Assembly (NCBI RefSeq): GCF_014656055.1
Contig: NZ_BNBR01000002.1
Coordinates: 809,164-873,163 of the forward strand
Source: Streptomyces griseosporeus
GTDB taxonomy: Bacteria; Actinomycetota; Actinomycetes; Streptomycetales; Streptomycetaceae
Reading direction: 5' to 3'
DNA: 64,000 bases
Within the stretch, counting starts at the first letter, position 1, and each line of letters starts with the position of its first letter. The notes below the pieces were generated by a model that worked only from the letters and a program-made list of their open reading frames with translations, did not search any database and was not told the origin of the DNA. The position numbers were made by a program, and so were the translations under genes. This document shows, one piece after another, positions 41,487 to 50,868 of this stretch.

Positions 41487-42635
41487 ATGGACGACCGTAT
41501 GACGACGCCGTGGGGCGAGTTCGCGCTGACCCGCTTCCCCGAGGACCCGCGCGACAGGCTGCGCGCCTGGGACGCCTCCGACGCCTACCTGCTCGCGCAT
41601 CTCGCCGAGCGGGAGGTCCCGCTGACCGGCACGGTCGTGGTCGTCGGGGACCGCTGGGGCGCGCTGGCCACCGCGCTCGCGGCGCACGCGCCGACGCAGA
41701 TCACCGACTCCTTCCTCGCGCAGGAGGCGACCCGGGCCAACCTGGCGCGGGCCGGGATCGCGCCCGGCACGGTCCGGCTGCTGACCACGCAGGACCCGCC
41801 GCCGCAGCGGATCGACGTGCTGCTGGTGCGGGTGCCCAAGAGCCTGGCTCTGCTGGAGGACCAGCTGCTGCGGCTGGCGCCCGCGGTGCACGAGGGCACG
41901 GTCGTCGTCGGCACCGGCATGGTCAAGGAGATCCACACCTCGACGCTCCAGCTGTTCGAGCGGGTCCTCGGGCCGACGCGGACGTCGCTGGCCCGGCAGA
42001 AGGCCCGCCTGATCTTCTGCACTCCCGACCCGGCGCCGAGGCCCGGGCCGAACCCGTGGCCGTACGTCTACCAGCTCCCGGACGGCATCGGCCCGGTCTC
42101 CGGCCGCACGGTCGTCAACCACGCGGGCGTCTTCTGCGCCGACCGGCTGGACATCGGCACCCGCTTCTTCCTCCAGCACCTGCCGCGGACGAGCGGCCCG
42201 CAGCGGATCGTGGACCTCGGCTGCGGCAACGGCGTCGTCGGCACCGCGGTGGCGGTGGCGAACCCGGAGGCCGAGGTGCTGTTCGTCGACGAGTCGTTCC
42301 AGGCGGTGGCCTCGGCGGAGGCGACGTACAAGGCGAACGGGGTGCCCGGGCACGCCGAGTTCCGGGTGGGCGACGGGCTGACCGGGGTGCCGGCCGGGAG
42401 TGTGGACATCGTCCTCAACAACCCGCCATTCCACTCCCATCAGGCGACGACGGACGCCACCGCCCGGCGGATGTTCAGCGGGGCGCGGCGGGCGCTGCGG
42501 CCGGGCGGTGAGCTGTGGGTGATCGGCAACCGGCACCTCGGCTACCACGTGACGCTGCGGCGGCTGTTCGGCAACAGCCGGCTCGTGGCGAGCGATCCGA
42601 AGTTCGTGGTGCTGAAGGCGGTCAAGGAGCGCTGA
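41487..42635 (+). CDS. RsmC/RlmG-like rRNA guanine-N2 methyltransferase
   Basis: 382 residues from ATG 41487. Two tandem Rossmann methyltransferase domains, as in RlmG and RsmC. The N-terminal half (RAWDASDAYLLAHLAEREVP, GTVVVVGDRWGALATAL) lacks catalytic motifs. The C-terminal half has the SAM motif RIVDLGCGNGVVGTAVAVAN and the catalytic NPPF in VDIVLNNPPFHSH. The expected reaction is N2-methylation of a guanine in 16S or 23S rRNA. Which site cannot be assigned. Confidence 0.85.
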   Translation: MDDRMTTPWGEFALTRFPEDPRDRLRAWDASDAYLLAHLAEREVPLTGTVVVVGDRWGALATALAAHAPTQITDSFLAQEATRANLARAGIAPGTVRLLTTQDPPPQRIDVLLVRVPKSLALLEDQLLRLAPAVHEGTVVVGTGMVKEIHTSTLQLFERVLGPTRTSLARQKARLIFCTPDPAPRPGPNPWPYVYQLPDGIGPVSGRTVVNHAGVFCADRLDIGTRFFLQHLPRTSGPQRIVDLGCGNGVVGTAVAVANPEAEVLFVDESFQAVASAEATYKANGVPGHAEFRVGDGLTGVPAGSVDIVLNNPPFHSHQATTDATARRMFSGARRALRPGGELWVIGNRHLGYHVTLRRLFGNSRLVASDPKFVVLKAVKER

Positions 42636-42702
42636 GGCGGGCTGCCGGCCGGCCCACCGCGGGCCCCCTGTGCCCGTGGTCACCGGCGGCCCGCGCCGGT
42701 GT

Positions 42703-43572
42703 TCACCGCAGCGCGGGCGCCGTCCCGGCGAGCACGGTGATGAGCTGCTCGACCATGCGTGCCATCGCCTCACGGCCGACGCTGAGGTAGGTGCGGGAGT
42801 CGACGGCCTCCGGGTGGGCGGCGAGGAAGCCGCGGATGGCGCCGGTCATGGCGATGTTCAGCGCGGTGCCGACGTTGACCTTGGTGATGCCGCCGGTGAC
42901 GGCCGCCCGCAGCTCGTCGTCCGGCACGCCGGAGGAGCCGTGCAGGACGAGGGGGACGTCCAGGGCGGCGGCGAGGCGTTTGAGCAGGTCGTGGTCGAGG
43001 GCGGCGGTGCGGGTGGTCATCGCGTGGACGCTGCCGATGGCGACGGCCAGGGCGTCGACGCCGGAGTCGGCGACGAAGGCGCGGGCCTCGGCGGGGTCGG
43101 TGCGGGCGCCCGGCGCGTGGGCGTCGAGCGCGGGTCTGCCGTCCTTGCCGCCGACCTGGCCCAGCTCGGCCTCGATCCACAGGCCCTGGGCGTGGGCCCA
43201 GTCGGCGGCGGCGCGGGTCGCGGCGAGGTTCTCGGCGTAGGGCAGGGCGGAGGCGTCGTACATCACCGAGCTGAAGCCGGCGTCGGGTGCCTGGCGCAGC
43301 AGGGCGTCGCTCTGAATGTGGTCGAGGTGGAGGGCGACGGGGACGGCGGCGCGTTCGGCGGCGGCGACGGCGGCGCGGGCGAGCGGCAGGAGACGGCCGT
43401 AGCGGAACTTGACGGCGTTCTCGCTGACCTGGAGGACGACGGGGGCGCCGGCGGCCTCGGCGCCGGCGACGACGGCCTCGACGTGTTCGAGGGTGATGAT
43501 GTTGAACGCGGCGAGCGCGGTGCGGGTGGCGGCGGCCCGGGTGAGGAGTTCGCCGGTGGTGACGAGGGACAC
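42703..43572 (-). CDS. Class II fructose/tagatose-bisphosphate aldolase family protein
   Basis: 289 residues from GTG 43572 (AAAGGA six bases upstream). Zinc aldolase signatures: ALAAFNIITLEHVEAVVAGA, VPVALHLDHIQSDALLRQAP (zinc His and Asp), FSSVMYDASALPYAENL, IEAELGQVGG, PLVLHGSSGVPDDELRAAVT (zinc His) and ITKVNVGTALNIAMT. The group includes GatY/AgaY tagatose-1,6-bisphosphate aldolases. It lies 20 bases after the SIS-isomerase gene, same strand, so an amino-sugar or ketose-bisphosphate pathway is likely. Confidence 0.88.
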   Translation of the reverse strand: MSLVTTGELLTRAAATRTALAAFNIITLEHVEAVVAGAEAAGAPVVLQVSENAVKFRYGRLLPLARAAVAAAERAAVPVALHLDHIQSDALLRQAPDAGFSSVMYDASALPYAENLAATRAAADWAHAQGLWIEAELGQVGGKDGRPALDAHAPGARTDPAEARAFVADSGVDALAVAIGSVHAMTTRTAALDHDLLKRLAAALDVPLVLHGSSGVPDDELRAAVTGGITKVNVGTALNIAMTGAIRGFLAAHPEAVDSRTYLSVGREAMARMVEQLITVLAGTAPALR

Positions 43573-43592
43573 GGCCGGTCCTTTCCGGGGCG

Positions 43593-44474
43593 TCAGGAGG
43601 CGAGGATCACCGAGCGGGTGAGGTGGCGGGGCCGGTCCGGGTCCAGGCCCCGGGCCGCGGCGACGGCGACGGCGAGGCGCTGGGCGCGCACGAGTTCGGC
43701 GAGCGGGTCGAGACGGCCGGCGATCCACAGTCCGCCGGTCTGCCGGACCTGTTCGGGCAGGCCGTCGGGTGCCTCGCCGAACATCCAGGTGGCGGTGGAG
43801 TCGGTGGTGATGCTGATGGGGCCGTGCCGGTACTCCATCGCCGGGTAGGCCTCGGTCCACGACAGGGACGCCTCGCGCATCTTCAGCGCGGCCTCGTTGG
43901 CCAGGCCGACGGTCCAGCCGCGGCCGAGGAAGGTGAACTGGCGGCACTCGACGAGGCCCTGGGGGAGGTCCTCGGTGAGCGCGGTGCGGGCGTCGGTGAC
44001 GGCCGCGTCGGGGTGCAGGCCGAGGTGGGCGCGGAGCAGGGTGAGCGCGCTGGTGGCGAACCGGGTCTGCACGACGGAGCGTTCGTCGGCGTACTCCAGG
44101 ACGACGACGTCGTCGGCGGCGGCCATGACGGGGGTGTCCGGGTCGGCGGTGAGCGCGGTGGTGCGGGTACGGCCGCGCAGCCCGGCGAGGAGTTCCAGCA
44201 CCTCGGTGGTGGTGCCGGAGCGGGTCAGGGCGACCACCCGGTCGTAGCGGCGGCCGTGCGGGAACTCGGAGGCGGCGAAGGCGTCGGTCTCGCCCTGCCC
44301 GGCGGCCTCGCGCAGCCCGGCGACGGCCTGGGCCATGAAGTAGGAGGTGCCGCAGCCGACCACCGCGACCCGCTCCCCCGCCGCGGGCAGCACGCCACCG
44401 TGGTCCGCCGCCTGGGCCGCGGCGCGGGTCCAGCACTCGGGCTGGCTGTTCAGCTCGTCCTCGACATGGGTCAT
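43593..44474 (-). CDS. SIS-domain sugar-phosphate isomerase/deaminase (AgaS-like)
   Basis: 293 residues from ATG 44474 (GGGGAGG upstream). Two SIS domains. The first has ERVAVVGCGTSYFMAQAVAG and YDRVVALTRSGTTTEVLELL (the Ser/Thr phosphate-binding loop). The second has FTFLGRGWTVGLANEAALKM and ALSWTEAYPAMEYRHGPISI-like residues. AgaS/GlmS-type SIS proteins deaminate or isomerise amino-sugar phosphates. It forms an operon with the class II aldolase and is divergent from a DeoR regulator, as expected for an inducible sugar operon. No phosphotransferase or ABC importer is adjacent. Confidence 0.85.
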   Translation of the reverse strand: MTHVEDELNSQPECWTRAAAQAADHGGVLPAAGERVAVVGCGTSYFMAQAVAGLREAAGQGETDAFAASEFPHGRRYDRVVALTRSGTTTEVLELLAGLRGRTRTTALTADPDTPVMAAADDVVVLEYADERSVVQTRFATSALTLLRAHLGLHPDAAVTDARTALTEDLPQGLVECRQFTFLGRGWTVGLANEAALKMREASLSWTEAYPAMEYRHGPISITTDSTATWMFGEAPDGLPEQVRQTGGLWIAGRLDPLAELVRAQRLAVAVAAARGLDPDRPRHLTRSVILAS

Positions 44475-44620
44475 GCGGGCCCTCCCCGGAACGGGATGAT
44501 TGTTCGTGCAAGATATAGCGACCTTTCGATCATCTTCAAGCATCCGGCCGAAATGGCGGTGCGCTAGTGTCGCCGCAGATCACGCGTGGGCCGGGGAGCG
44601 GCCGGGGAACGGAGGTGCGG
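44475..44620. promoter_or_regulatory. Divergent promoter region of the SIS/aldolase operon and deoR
   Basis: 146 bases, unusually A/T-rich in the middle (GCAAGATATAGCGACC at about 44508-44523). The half-sites GATGATTGTTCG and TTTCGATCATCTTC contain inverted GATGAT/ATCATC cores about 35 bases apart. These resemble DeoR-family operator halves and are the best candidate for the regulator's target. Confidence 0.4.
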
Positions 44621-45400
44621 ATGTCGCGCGACGCCCGCTGGAAGGCGCTGCTGGAACTGCTCGTCGAGCGGGGCCGGCTGGACGTCGAGGAGGCCGCCGC
44701 CGAGCTGGCGGTGTCGGCCGCGACCATCCGCCGCGACTTCGACCAGCTCGCCGAGCAGCAGATGCTGGTGCGCACGCGGGGCGGCGCGGTGGTGCACGGG
44801 GTGTCGTACGAGCTGCCGCTGCGGTACAAGACGGCCCGGCGCGCGCCCGAGAAGCAGCGCATCGCCAAGGCGGTCGCCGAGCTGATCGCGCCGGGCGAGG
44901 CGGTGGGGCTGACCGGCGGCACGACCACCACCGAGGTGGCGCGGGCGCTCGCGGTGCGCGGTGACCTCGCTTCCGGCTCGCCCGCGCTGACCGTGGTCAC
45001 CAATGCCCTCAACATCGCCAACGAGCTGGCGGTCCGGCCCCAGTTCAAGATCGTGGTGACCGGCGGGGTGGCGCGGGCCCAGTCGTACGAGCTGATCGGG
45101 CCGCTCGCGGACGGGGTGCTCGGGCAGATCACGCTGGACGTGGCCGTCCTCGGTGTCGTCTCCTTCGACGCGGTGCACGGGGCCGCCGCGCACGACGAGG
45201 CGGAGGCGGCGATCAACCGGCTGCTGTGCGAGCGCGCCGAGCGGGTGATCGTCGCCGCCGACTCCAGCAAGCTGGGCCGGCGCGCCTTCGCCCGTATCTG
45301 CGCGACGGACGCGGTCGGCACGCTGGTGACGGACACGGCGGCGGCCCCGGAGGAGGTCCGCCGCTTCGAGGAGGCGGGCATCACGGTCGTCACGGTGTGA
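44621..45400 (+). CDS. DeoR/GlpR-family transcriptional regulator
   Basis: 259 residues from ATG 44621 (GGAGG well placed). DeoR winged helix (RWKALLELLVERGRLDVEEA, VSAATIRRDFDQLAEQQMLV, TRGGAV), then a DeoRC sensor (GEAVGLTGGTTTTEVARALA, LTVVTNALNIANELAVRPQF, VVSFDAVHGAAAHDEAEAAI, ADSSKLG). It senses a sugar phosphate and most likely controls the divergent SIS/aldolase genes. Confidence 0.9.
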   Translation: MSRDARWKALLELLVERGRLDVEEAAAELAVSAATIRRDFDQLAEQQMLVRTRGGAVVHGVSYELPLRYKTARRAPEKQRIAKAVAELIAPGEAVGLTGGTTTTEVARALAVRGDLASGSPALTVVTNALNIANELAVRPQFKIVVTGGVARAQSYELIGPLADGVLGQITLDVAVLGVVSFDAVHGAAAHDEAEAAINRLLCERAERVIVAADSSKLGRRAFARICATDAVGTLVTDTAAAPEEVRRFEEAGITVVTV

Positions 45401-45463
45401 GCCTTCCCTGCGCCGCCTTGCGGCTCTCTCCCTAAGCTGGGAAGAGCGCTTCGGGAGGCTGCC

Positions 45464-47311
<1,848 letters not shown>

Positions 47312-47385
47312 TCCCGCCTGCTCCGCCGCTTTTGTCTGTGGCCGGAATCCACCCCCGCCCCGAAGTGACCTTCCGTACCGCCCCC

Positions 47386-47415
47386 TTGACGGACCGTTCG
47401 GTCGTGGCTTTGGAT
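47386..47415 (+). promoter_or_regulatory. Promoter with a palindrome in its spacer (RiPP operon)
   Basis: TTGACG (47386-47391), 18-base spacer, TTGGAT (47410-47415) fit a housekeeping-sigma promoter 38 bases before the first gene. The spacer begins with GACCGTTCGGTC (47392-47403), a palindrome except for its two central bases. A regulator could bind there. GAGGAGG at 47442-47448 is the ribosome binding site. Confidence 0.5.
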
Positions 47416-47452
47416 CGGCACTCGTCGGCCGAGCCTTTCACGAGGAGGTTCC

Positions 47453-48610
47453 GTGTCCGTCCCTGACGACGACCTCGTCTCCGTTGAACGTGCGCTTGCT
47501 TCCCACCCGGAGTTCAGTGACGCGACACTGATCACCCTCAAGGCGGTGGAGTTCTACCGGTTCGCCCTCGACCTGCTCTGCGAGCGGTCGGCCGAGGTGG
47601 ACCGGCTCGCGAACGGCATCCGCGATGCCGACGGGCAGATCCCGGCGGCCGTGGCCGAGGACCCGCTGGTGCGGGTCACCCTCGACGAGGCGGTCTCCCG
47701 CCTGGAGCAGGGCTTCGTCGACGAGGCCGCCTGGAGCGAGGTGACGACCATGCTGCGGCTGGTCGGCGACGCCCTCGCGGCCCACGGCCCCGACGCCGCG
47801 CCGTCCGGCGCCGGCCTCTCCGCGGGCCGTACCGTCGAGGTCGCCCCGGGCCGGGCCGCCTGGCTGTGCGGCACAGGGCAGGACAGCACCGACCCGCTCG
47901 CCCGCACCTTCCTGAACACCTTCGAGCGGGACTTCCTGCGCGGTGTCCCCGGCGATCTGCTGCATCCCGGCCCGGAGTACGCCGGCCGGCTGGACGCCGG
48001 TTTCGCGGCGCTCGGCGCGCTGCTGCCCGAGCTGGCGGCGAGCGTGGGCGCCCACTACGTCGGCGTGGGCGTCGTCGACGTCCGCACCGAGGGAGAAACG
48101 TTCCTGGCGGGCAATGTGGGCCGGATCCCGGGCGTGGTGTTCTTCTCCCCCAACCGCATGCTGCGGCCCTGGCGGTTCGCCGAGACCGCGCTGCACGAGG
48201 GGCTGCACCTGAAGCTGTTCGACATCCAGCGCTCGGCGAGCATCTTCACCGCGCCCGAACGCCTCGCCGACGGGCCCAAGGTCAAGGTGCCGTGGCTGAA
48301 GTGGTCGTCGATGGTCGCGCCCAACGAGTGGGCCCTGGACCGGGCGCTCGGCGCCTTCCACGTGTACGCCCATCTGGTGCCGTTCCGGCAGGCGCTGCGC
48401 ACCCGGCTCACCCCGGAGCTGCTGGACCGCTTCGGTGCGCCGGAGGCGGAGGACCCGCCGTCGCTGTACCGCTTCGGCGGTGACCGCGCCCGCTATCTCG
48501 GCGAGCAGATCCTGTCCCGCGGCGGTGACGAACTCACCGACTTCGGCCGGGAGTTCGTGACCTGGCTGCTGGAGACCGTGGACCGGGTGGAGGAGGGCGT
48601 GCGTGTCTGA
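47453..48610 (+). CDS. HExxH-motif putative peptide beta-hydroxylase (RiPP modification)
   Basis: 385 residues from GTG 47453 (GAGGAGG four bases upstream). Matches, from memory, the 'HEXXH motif domain' family (TIGR04267). Some members are now described as alpha-ketoglutarate HExxH-type peptide beta-hydroxylases acting on ribosomal peptides. His248-Glu249-Gly-Leu-His252 (ETALHEGLHLKLFD) is the metal motif, preceded by GVVFFSPNRMLRPWRF. A basic/Trp segment follows (VPWLKWSSMVAPNEWALDRA, FHVYAHLVPFRQAL). Helical N-terminal part (VERALASHPEFSDATLITLK). No signal peptide. Its stop overlaps the next gene by eight bases, so it is coupled to the PqqD-like protein. A metalloprotease role is the alternative. 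Confidence 0.75.
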   Translation: MSVPDDDLVSVERALASHPEFSDATLITLKAVEFYRFALDLLCERSAEVDRLANGIRDADGQIPAAVAEDPLVRVTLDEAVSRLEQGFVDEAAWSEVTTMLRLVGDALAAHGPDAAPSGAGLSAGRTVEVAPGRAAWLCGTGQDSTDPLARTFLNTFERDFLRGVPGDLLHPGPEYAGRLDAGFAALGALLPELAASVGAHYVGVGVVDVRTEGETFLAGNVGRIPGVVFFSPNRMLRPWRFAETALHEGLHLKLFDIQRSASIFTAPERLADGPKVKVPWLKWSSMVAPNEWALDRALGAFHVYAHLVPFRQALRTRLTPELLDRFGAPEAEDPPSLYRFGGDRARYLGEQILSRGGDELTDFGREFVTWLLETVDRVEEGVRV

Positions 48611-48902
48611 GTCCGACGTGCGGCCTTCGCAGGTCCGCTACTCCAAGGCGCCGGATCTGCGGCTGCGGCCCGTCGAGGCCGCCGGCTGCCTGATGGTGTT
48701 CACGCCGGAGCGGCCGAAGGTGCACTGGCTGAACCTGGCCGGCTGGTACCTGTTCGAGCTGAGCGACGGCAGCAGCGGCGAGCGCATCGCCGCCGAGTAC
48801 GCCGAGGCGGTCGCCGGCCAGGTGCCGCGCGAGACGGCGCTGGACCAGGCCCGCGACTGCCTGGCCGACCTGGTGGCGCGGGGCATCCTCACCACCGCCT
48901 GA
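48603..48902 (+). CDS. PqqD-like RiPP precursor recognition protein
   Basis: 99 residues from GTG 48603 (GGAGGAGGG upstream), overlapping the hydroxylase stop. The C-terminal 60 residues form the PqqD winged helix: VHWLNLAGWYLFELSDGSSG, ERIAAEYAEAVAGQVPRETA, CLADLVARGILTTA. PqqD domains (RRE) bind the leader of a ribosomal precursor peptide and hand it to the modifying enzymes. The N-terminal 40 residues (RPSQVRYSKAPDLRLRPVEA then AGCLMVFTPE) form the usual beta-hairpin. No radical-SAM PqqE-like gene is adjacent. Confidence 0.82.
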   Translation: MSESDVRPSQVRYSKAPDLRLRPVEAAGCLMVFTPERPKVHWLNLAGWYLFELSDGSSGERIAAEYAEAVAGQVPRETALDQARDCLADLVARGILTTA

Positions 48903-48903
48903 C

Positions 48904-48948
48904 ACCCGCGGCACCTCCCGAGCTCCTGCGGCCGGCCCGGCCGCGGGT
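48904..48948 (+). repeat. Inverted repeat between PqqD-like gene and precursor gene
   Basis: ACCCGCGGC at 48904-48912 pairs with GCCGCGGGT at 48940-48948 across a 27-base loop. It begins two bases after the PqqD-like stop. It may stabilise the precursor transcript or weaken read-through. Function is inferred only. Confidence 0.4.
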
Positions 48949-48977
48949 CCCTCCTGCCCGTCGGAAGGGGGTGAACC

Positions 48978-49094
48978 ATGACCGAGCAGCTGAAGAAGAG
49001 GCTGGCCAAGGCGGAGAACGTGACCCCGCCGAAGGCCGCGGCTCCCTCGCGCGACCAGCGCCTGTGGCCGCCGTGGTACATGCAGAAGCACTGA
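48978..49094 (+). CDS. Candidate RiPP precursor peptide (38 residues)
   Basis: ATG 48978 with GGAAGGGGG six bases upstream. The leader is Lys/Glu-rich and helical (MTEQLKKRLAKAEN), suited to PqqD binding. A Pro/Ala hinge (VTPPKAAAPS) leads to a putative core RDQRLWPPWYMQKH at the C-terminus, rich in Trp, Tyr, Pro and His. It lies between the recognition protein and the two tailoring enzymes. No Cys/Ser/Thr in the core argues against lanthionine chemistry. Oxidative modification of Trp, Tyr or His is likelier. Real gene or not rests on ribosome binding site, position and composition. I know of no relative. Confidence 0.72.
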   Translation: MTEQLKKRLAKAENVTPPKAAAPSRDQRLWPPWYMQKH

Positions 49095-49100
49095 CGCACC

Positions 49101-49146
49101 ACCGGTGCCGGACCGTGCCCCGACCGGGGCACGGCCCGGCACCGGT
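49101..49146 (+). terminator. Strong hairpin after the precursor gene (attenuator/terminator)
   Basis: Arms 49101-49121 and 49126-49146 pair over 21 bases with one mismatch (A opposite C), loop GACC. It starts six bases after the precursor stop. Lacking a T-run, it likely terminates part of the transcripts or stabilises a short precursor mRNA. That would yield excess precursor over the downstream enzymes. Confidence 0.75.
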
Positions 49147-49181
49147 ACATCCCCGCCGAAAAGCGGTTCAAGGAGCGGTGA

Positions 49182-50813
49182 ATGCGCCAGGTCCCCGTCC
49201 TCATCGTCGGCGGTTCCCTCACCGGACTGTCCGCCGCGCTGTTCCTGACGGCGCACGGCGTGCCGGTCACGGTGGTGGAACGGCGTCCGACCGTGCTCGC
49301 CCATCCACGGCTGCGCGGGCTGCTGCCGCGCACGATGGAGCTGTACCGGCAGGCGGGCCTGGAGCCGGACATCCTCGCCGTGTGCCCGCCGGGGGTGTCC
49401 GCGGGACACCTGCCGTCGGTGCACGCGCCCACCCTCGCCGACGAGCACGAACTGCTGGGCGACACGGGCGGCGACAGTACCGAGGCGGAGCTCTCCCCCT
49501 GCGCGTTCGTGCCCATCGGCCAGCACGAGCTGGAGGGGCTGCTGGTCGAGCGGTTGCGGGAGCGGGACTGCGAGCTGTGCTTCGGCACCGAGGCGAGCGG
49601 CCTGGTGCCGGACGAGGACGGCGTGACCGTCCTGCTGCACCGGCCCGACGGCACGGCGGAGACGGTCCGGGCGCGCTGGCTGGTCGCCGCCGACGGCGCC
49701 TCGGGTGCCGTACGGCGCCGCCTGGGCATCGCCGTCCACGGCCCCGGCACGCTGTTCCGCATGGCCACCACCCACGTGGAGGCCGACCTCGACCCGGCGC
49801 TGCGCGGCCGTCCCGTCGGCATGGCCTATCTGGACCGGCCCGCGCCCGGCACCACACTGGGCCCGCTGGACGCCTCCGGCCAGCGCTGGTTCTTCGCCAC
49901 CGCCCTGCCTCCGGACGCCCCCGTCGCGGAAGAGGACCTGCTGGACCGGCTGCGCGTGGCGACAGGCCTGCCGGATCTGCGGGCCCGGCTGCTCCCGCAG
50001 GGCCCGGGCCTGCCGCCGGTCATGGCGTTCCCGGTCGGCGCCCGCGTCGCCGAACGCTTCACCGACGGCCGCGTCCTCCTCGCCGGTGACGCGGCCCACC
50101 TGATGCCGCCCACGGGCAGTCTCGGCGGCCACACCGGCGTCGAGGACGCCCACAACCTCGCCTGGAAACTCGCGGCCGTCCTGCACGGCGGCGCGGACCC
50201 GGCCCTGCTCGACACCTACGACGCGGAACGCCGGCCCGTGGCCGAGCGCAACGCCCGCGAGGCCCACCTGCGCGCCCGCGCCCGCTGGCGGCTGCCCGGC
50301 CACGAGAGCGACGCCCGGCTCACGGACATGGACCGGCTGCTGTACGGCGGGGTGTACCGCTCCTCCGCCGTGCCCGGCACGAGCCCCCCGCCGGGGCCGG
50401 ACCCGCCCGGCCGGCTGCCCGCACCGGACCCGCTCGACCCGCGCGCCCTGGGCGGGGTCCCCGGCACCCGGGCCCCGCACGTGACCGTCAGCCAGGACGG
50501 CGCCGAGCCGGTCTCCACCCTCGACCTGTACGGCAGGGGCCCCGTGGTCCTGGTCGGGCCGGACGGCGACACCTGGGCGACCGCGGCCGAGCGGGCCGCG
50601 AAGGCCCTCGGCGTGCCGGTGGAGGTCTACCACCTGGACACCGACCTGTCCGCCCCGCACGGCCTCGGCGCCCGAGGGGCGCTGCTGGTCCGGCCGGACG
50701 GGTACGTCGCCTGGCGGGCGGCGGGCGGACCGGCACGGGCCGAGGACGCCGACGCGGTCTTCGCGGCCGTCCTGGCCGCCGTGCTGGGCCGGCCGGCCGT
50801 AGGGTCGCCGTAG
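49182..50813 (+). CDS. FAD-dependent aromatic-type monooxygenase
   Basis: 543 residues from ATG 49182 (AAGGAGCGGTGA upstream). Group A flavoprotein (PHBH/phenol hydroxylase-like). FAD-binding VLIVGGSLTGLSAALFLTAH, the second FAD motif DGRVLLAGDAAHLMPPTGSL around residue 300, then GGHTGVEDAHNLAWKLA. The C-terminal 100 residues (VVLVGPDGDTWATAAERAAK onward) are the thioredoxin-like tail of aromatic hydroxylases such as PgaE/RdmE. It hydroxylates an aromatic ring or a related site with NAD(P)H and O2. Its place after the precursor suggests the peptide's Trp or Tyr as substrate (inference). Confidence 0.85.
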   Translation: MRQVPVLIVGGSLTGLSAALFLTAHGVPVTVVERRPTVLAHPRLRGLLPRTMELYRQAGLEPDILAVCPPGVSAGHLPSVHAPTLADEHELLGDTGGDSTEAELSPCAFVPIGQHELEGLLVERLRERDCELCFGTEASGLVPDEDGVTVLLHRPDGTAETVRARWLVAADGASGAVRRRLGIAVHGPGTLFRMATTHVEADLDPALRGRPVGMAYLDRPAPGTTLGPLDASGQRWFFATALPPDAPVAEEDLLDRLRVATGLPDLRARLLPQGPGLPPVMAFPVGARVAERFTDGRVLLAGDAAHLMPPTGSLGGHTGVEDAHNLAWKLAAVLHGGADPALLDTYDAERRPVAERNAREAHLRARARWRLPGHESDARLTDMDRLLYGGVYRSSAVPGTSPPPGPDPPGRLPAPDPLDPRALGGVPGTRAPHVTVSQDGAEPVSTLDLYGRGPVVLVGPDGDTWATAAERAAKALGVPVEVYHLDTDLSAPHGLGARGALLVRPDGYVAWRAAGGPARAEDADAVFAAVLAAVLGRPAVGSP

Positions 50814-50868
50814 CAGTGCCGTGCGCACGGCGTGCGCGGGCGAGGTCCGGAGGCAGGCGGAGGCGACG

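Noticed and set aside
48603..50813. PQQ (pyrroloquinoline quinone) biosynthesis cluster
   Set aside because: Only a PqqD-like domain is shared. PqqB, PqqC and PqqE are absent and the short peptide lacks the PqqA Glu/Tyr core.
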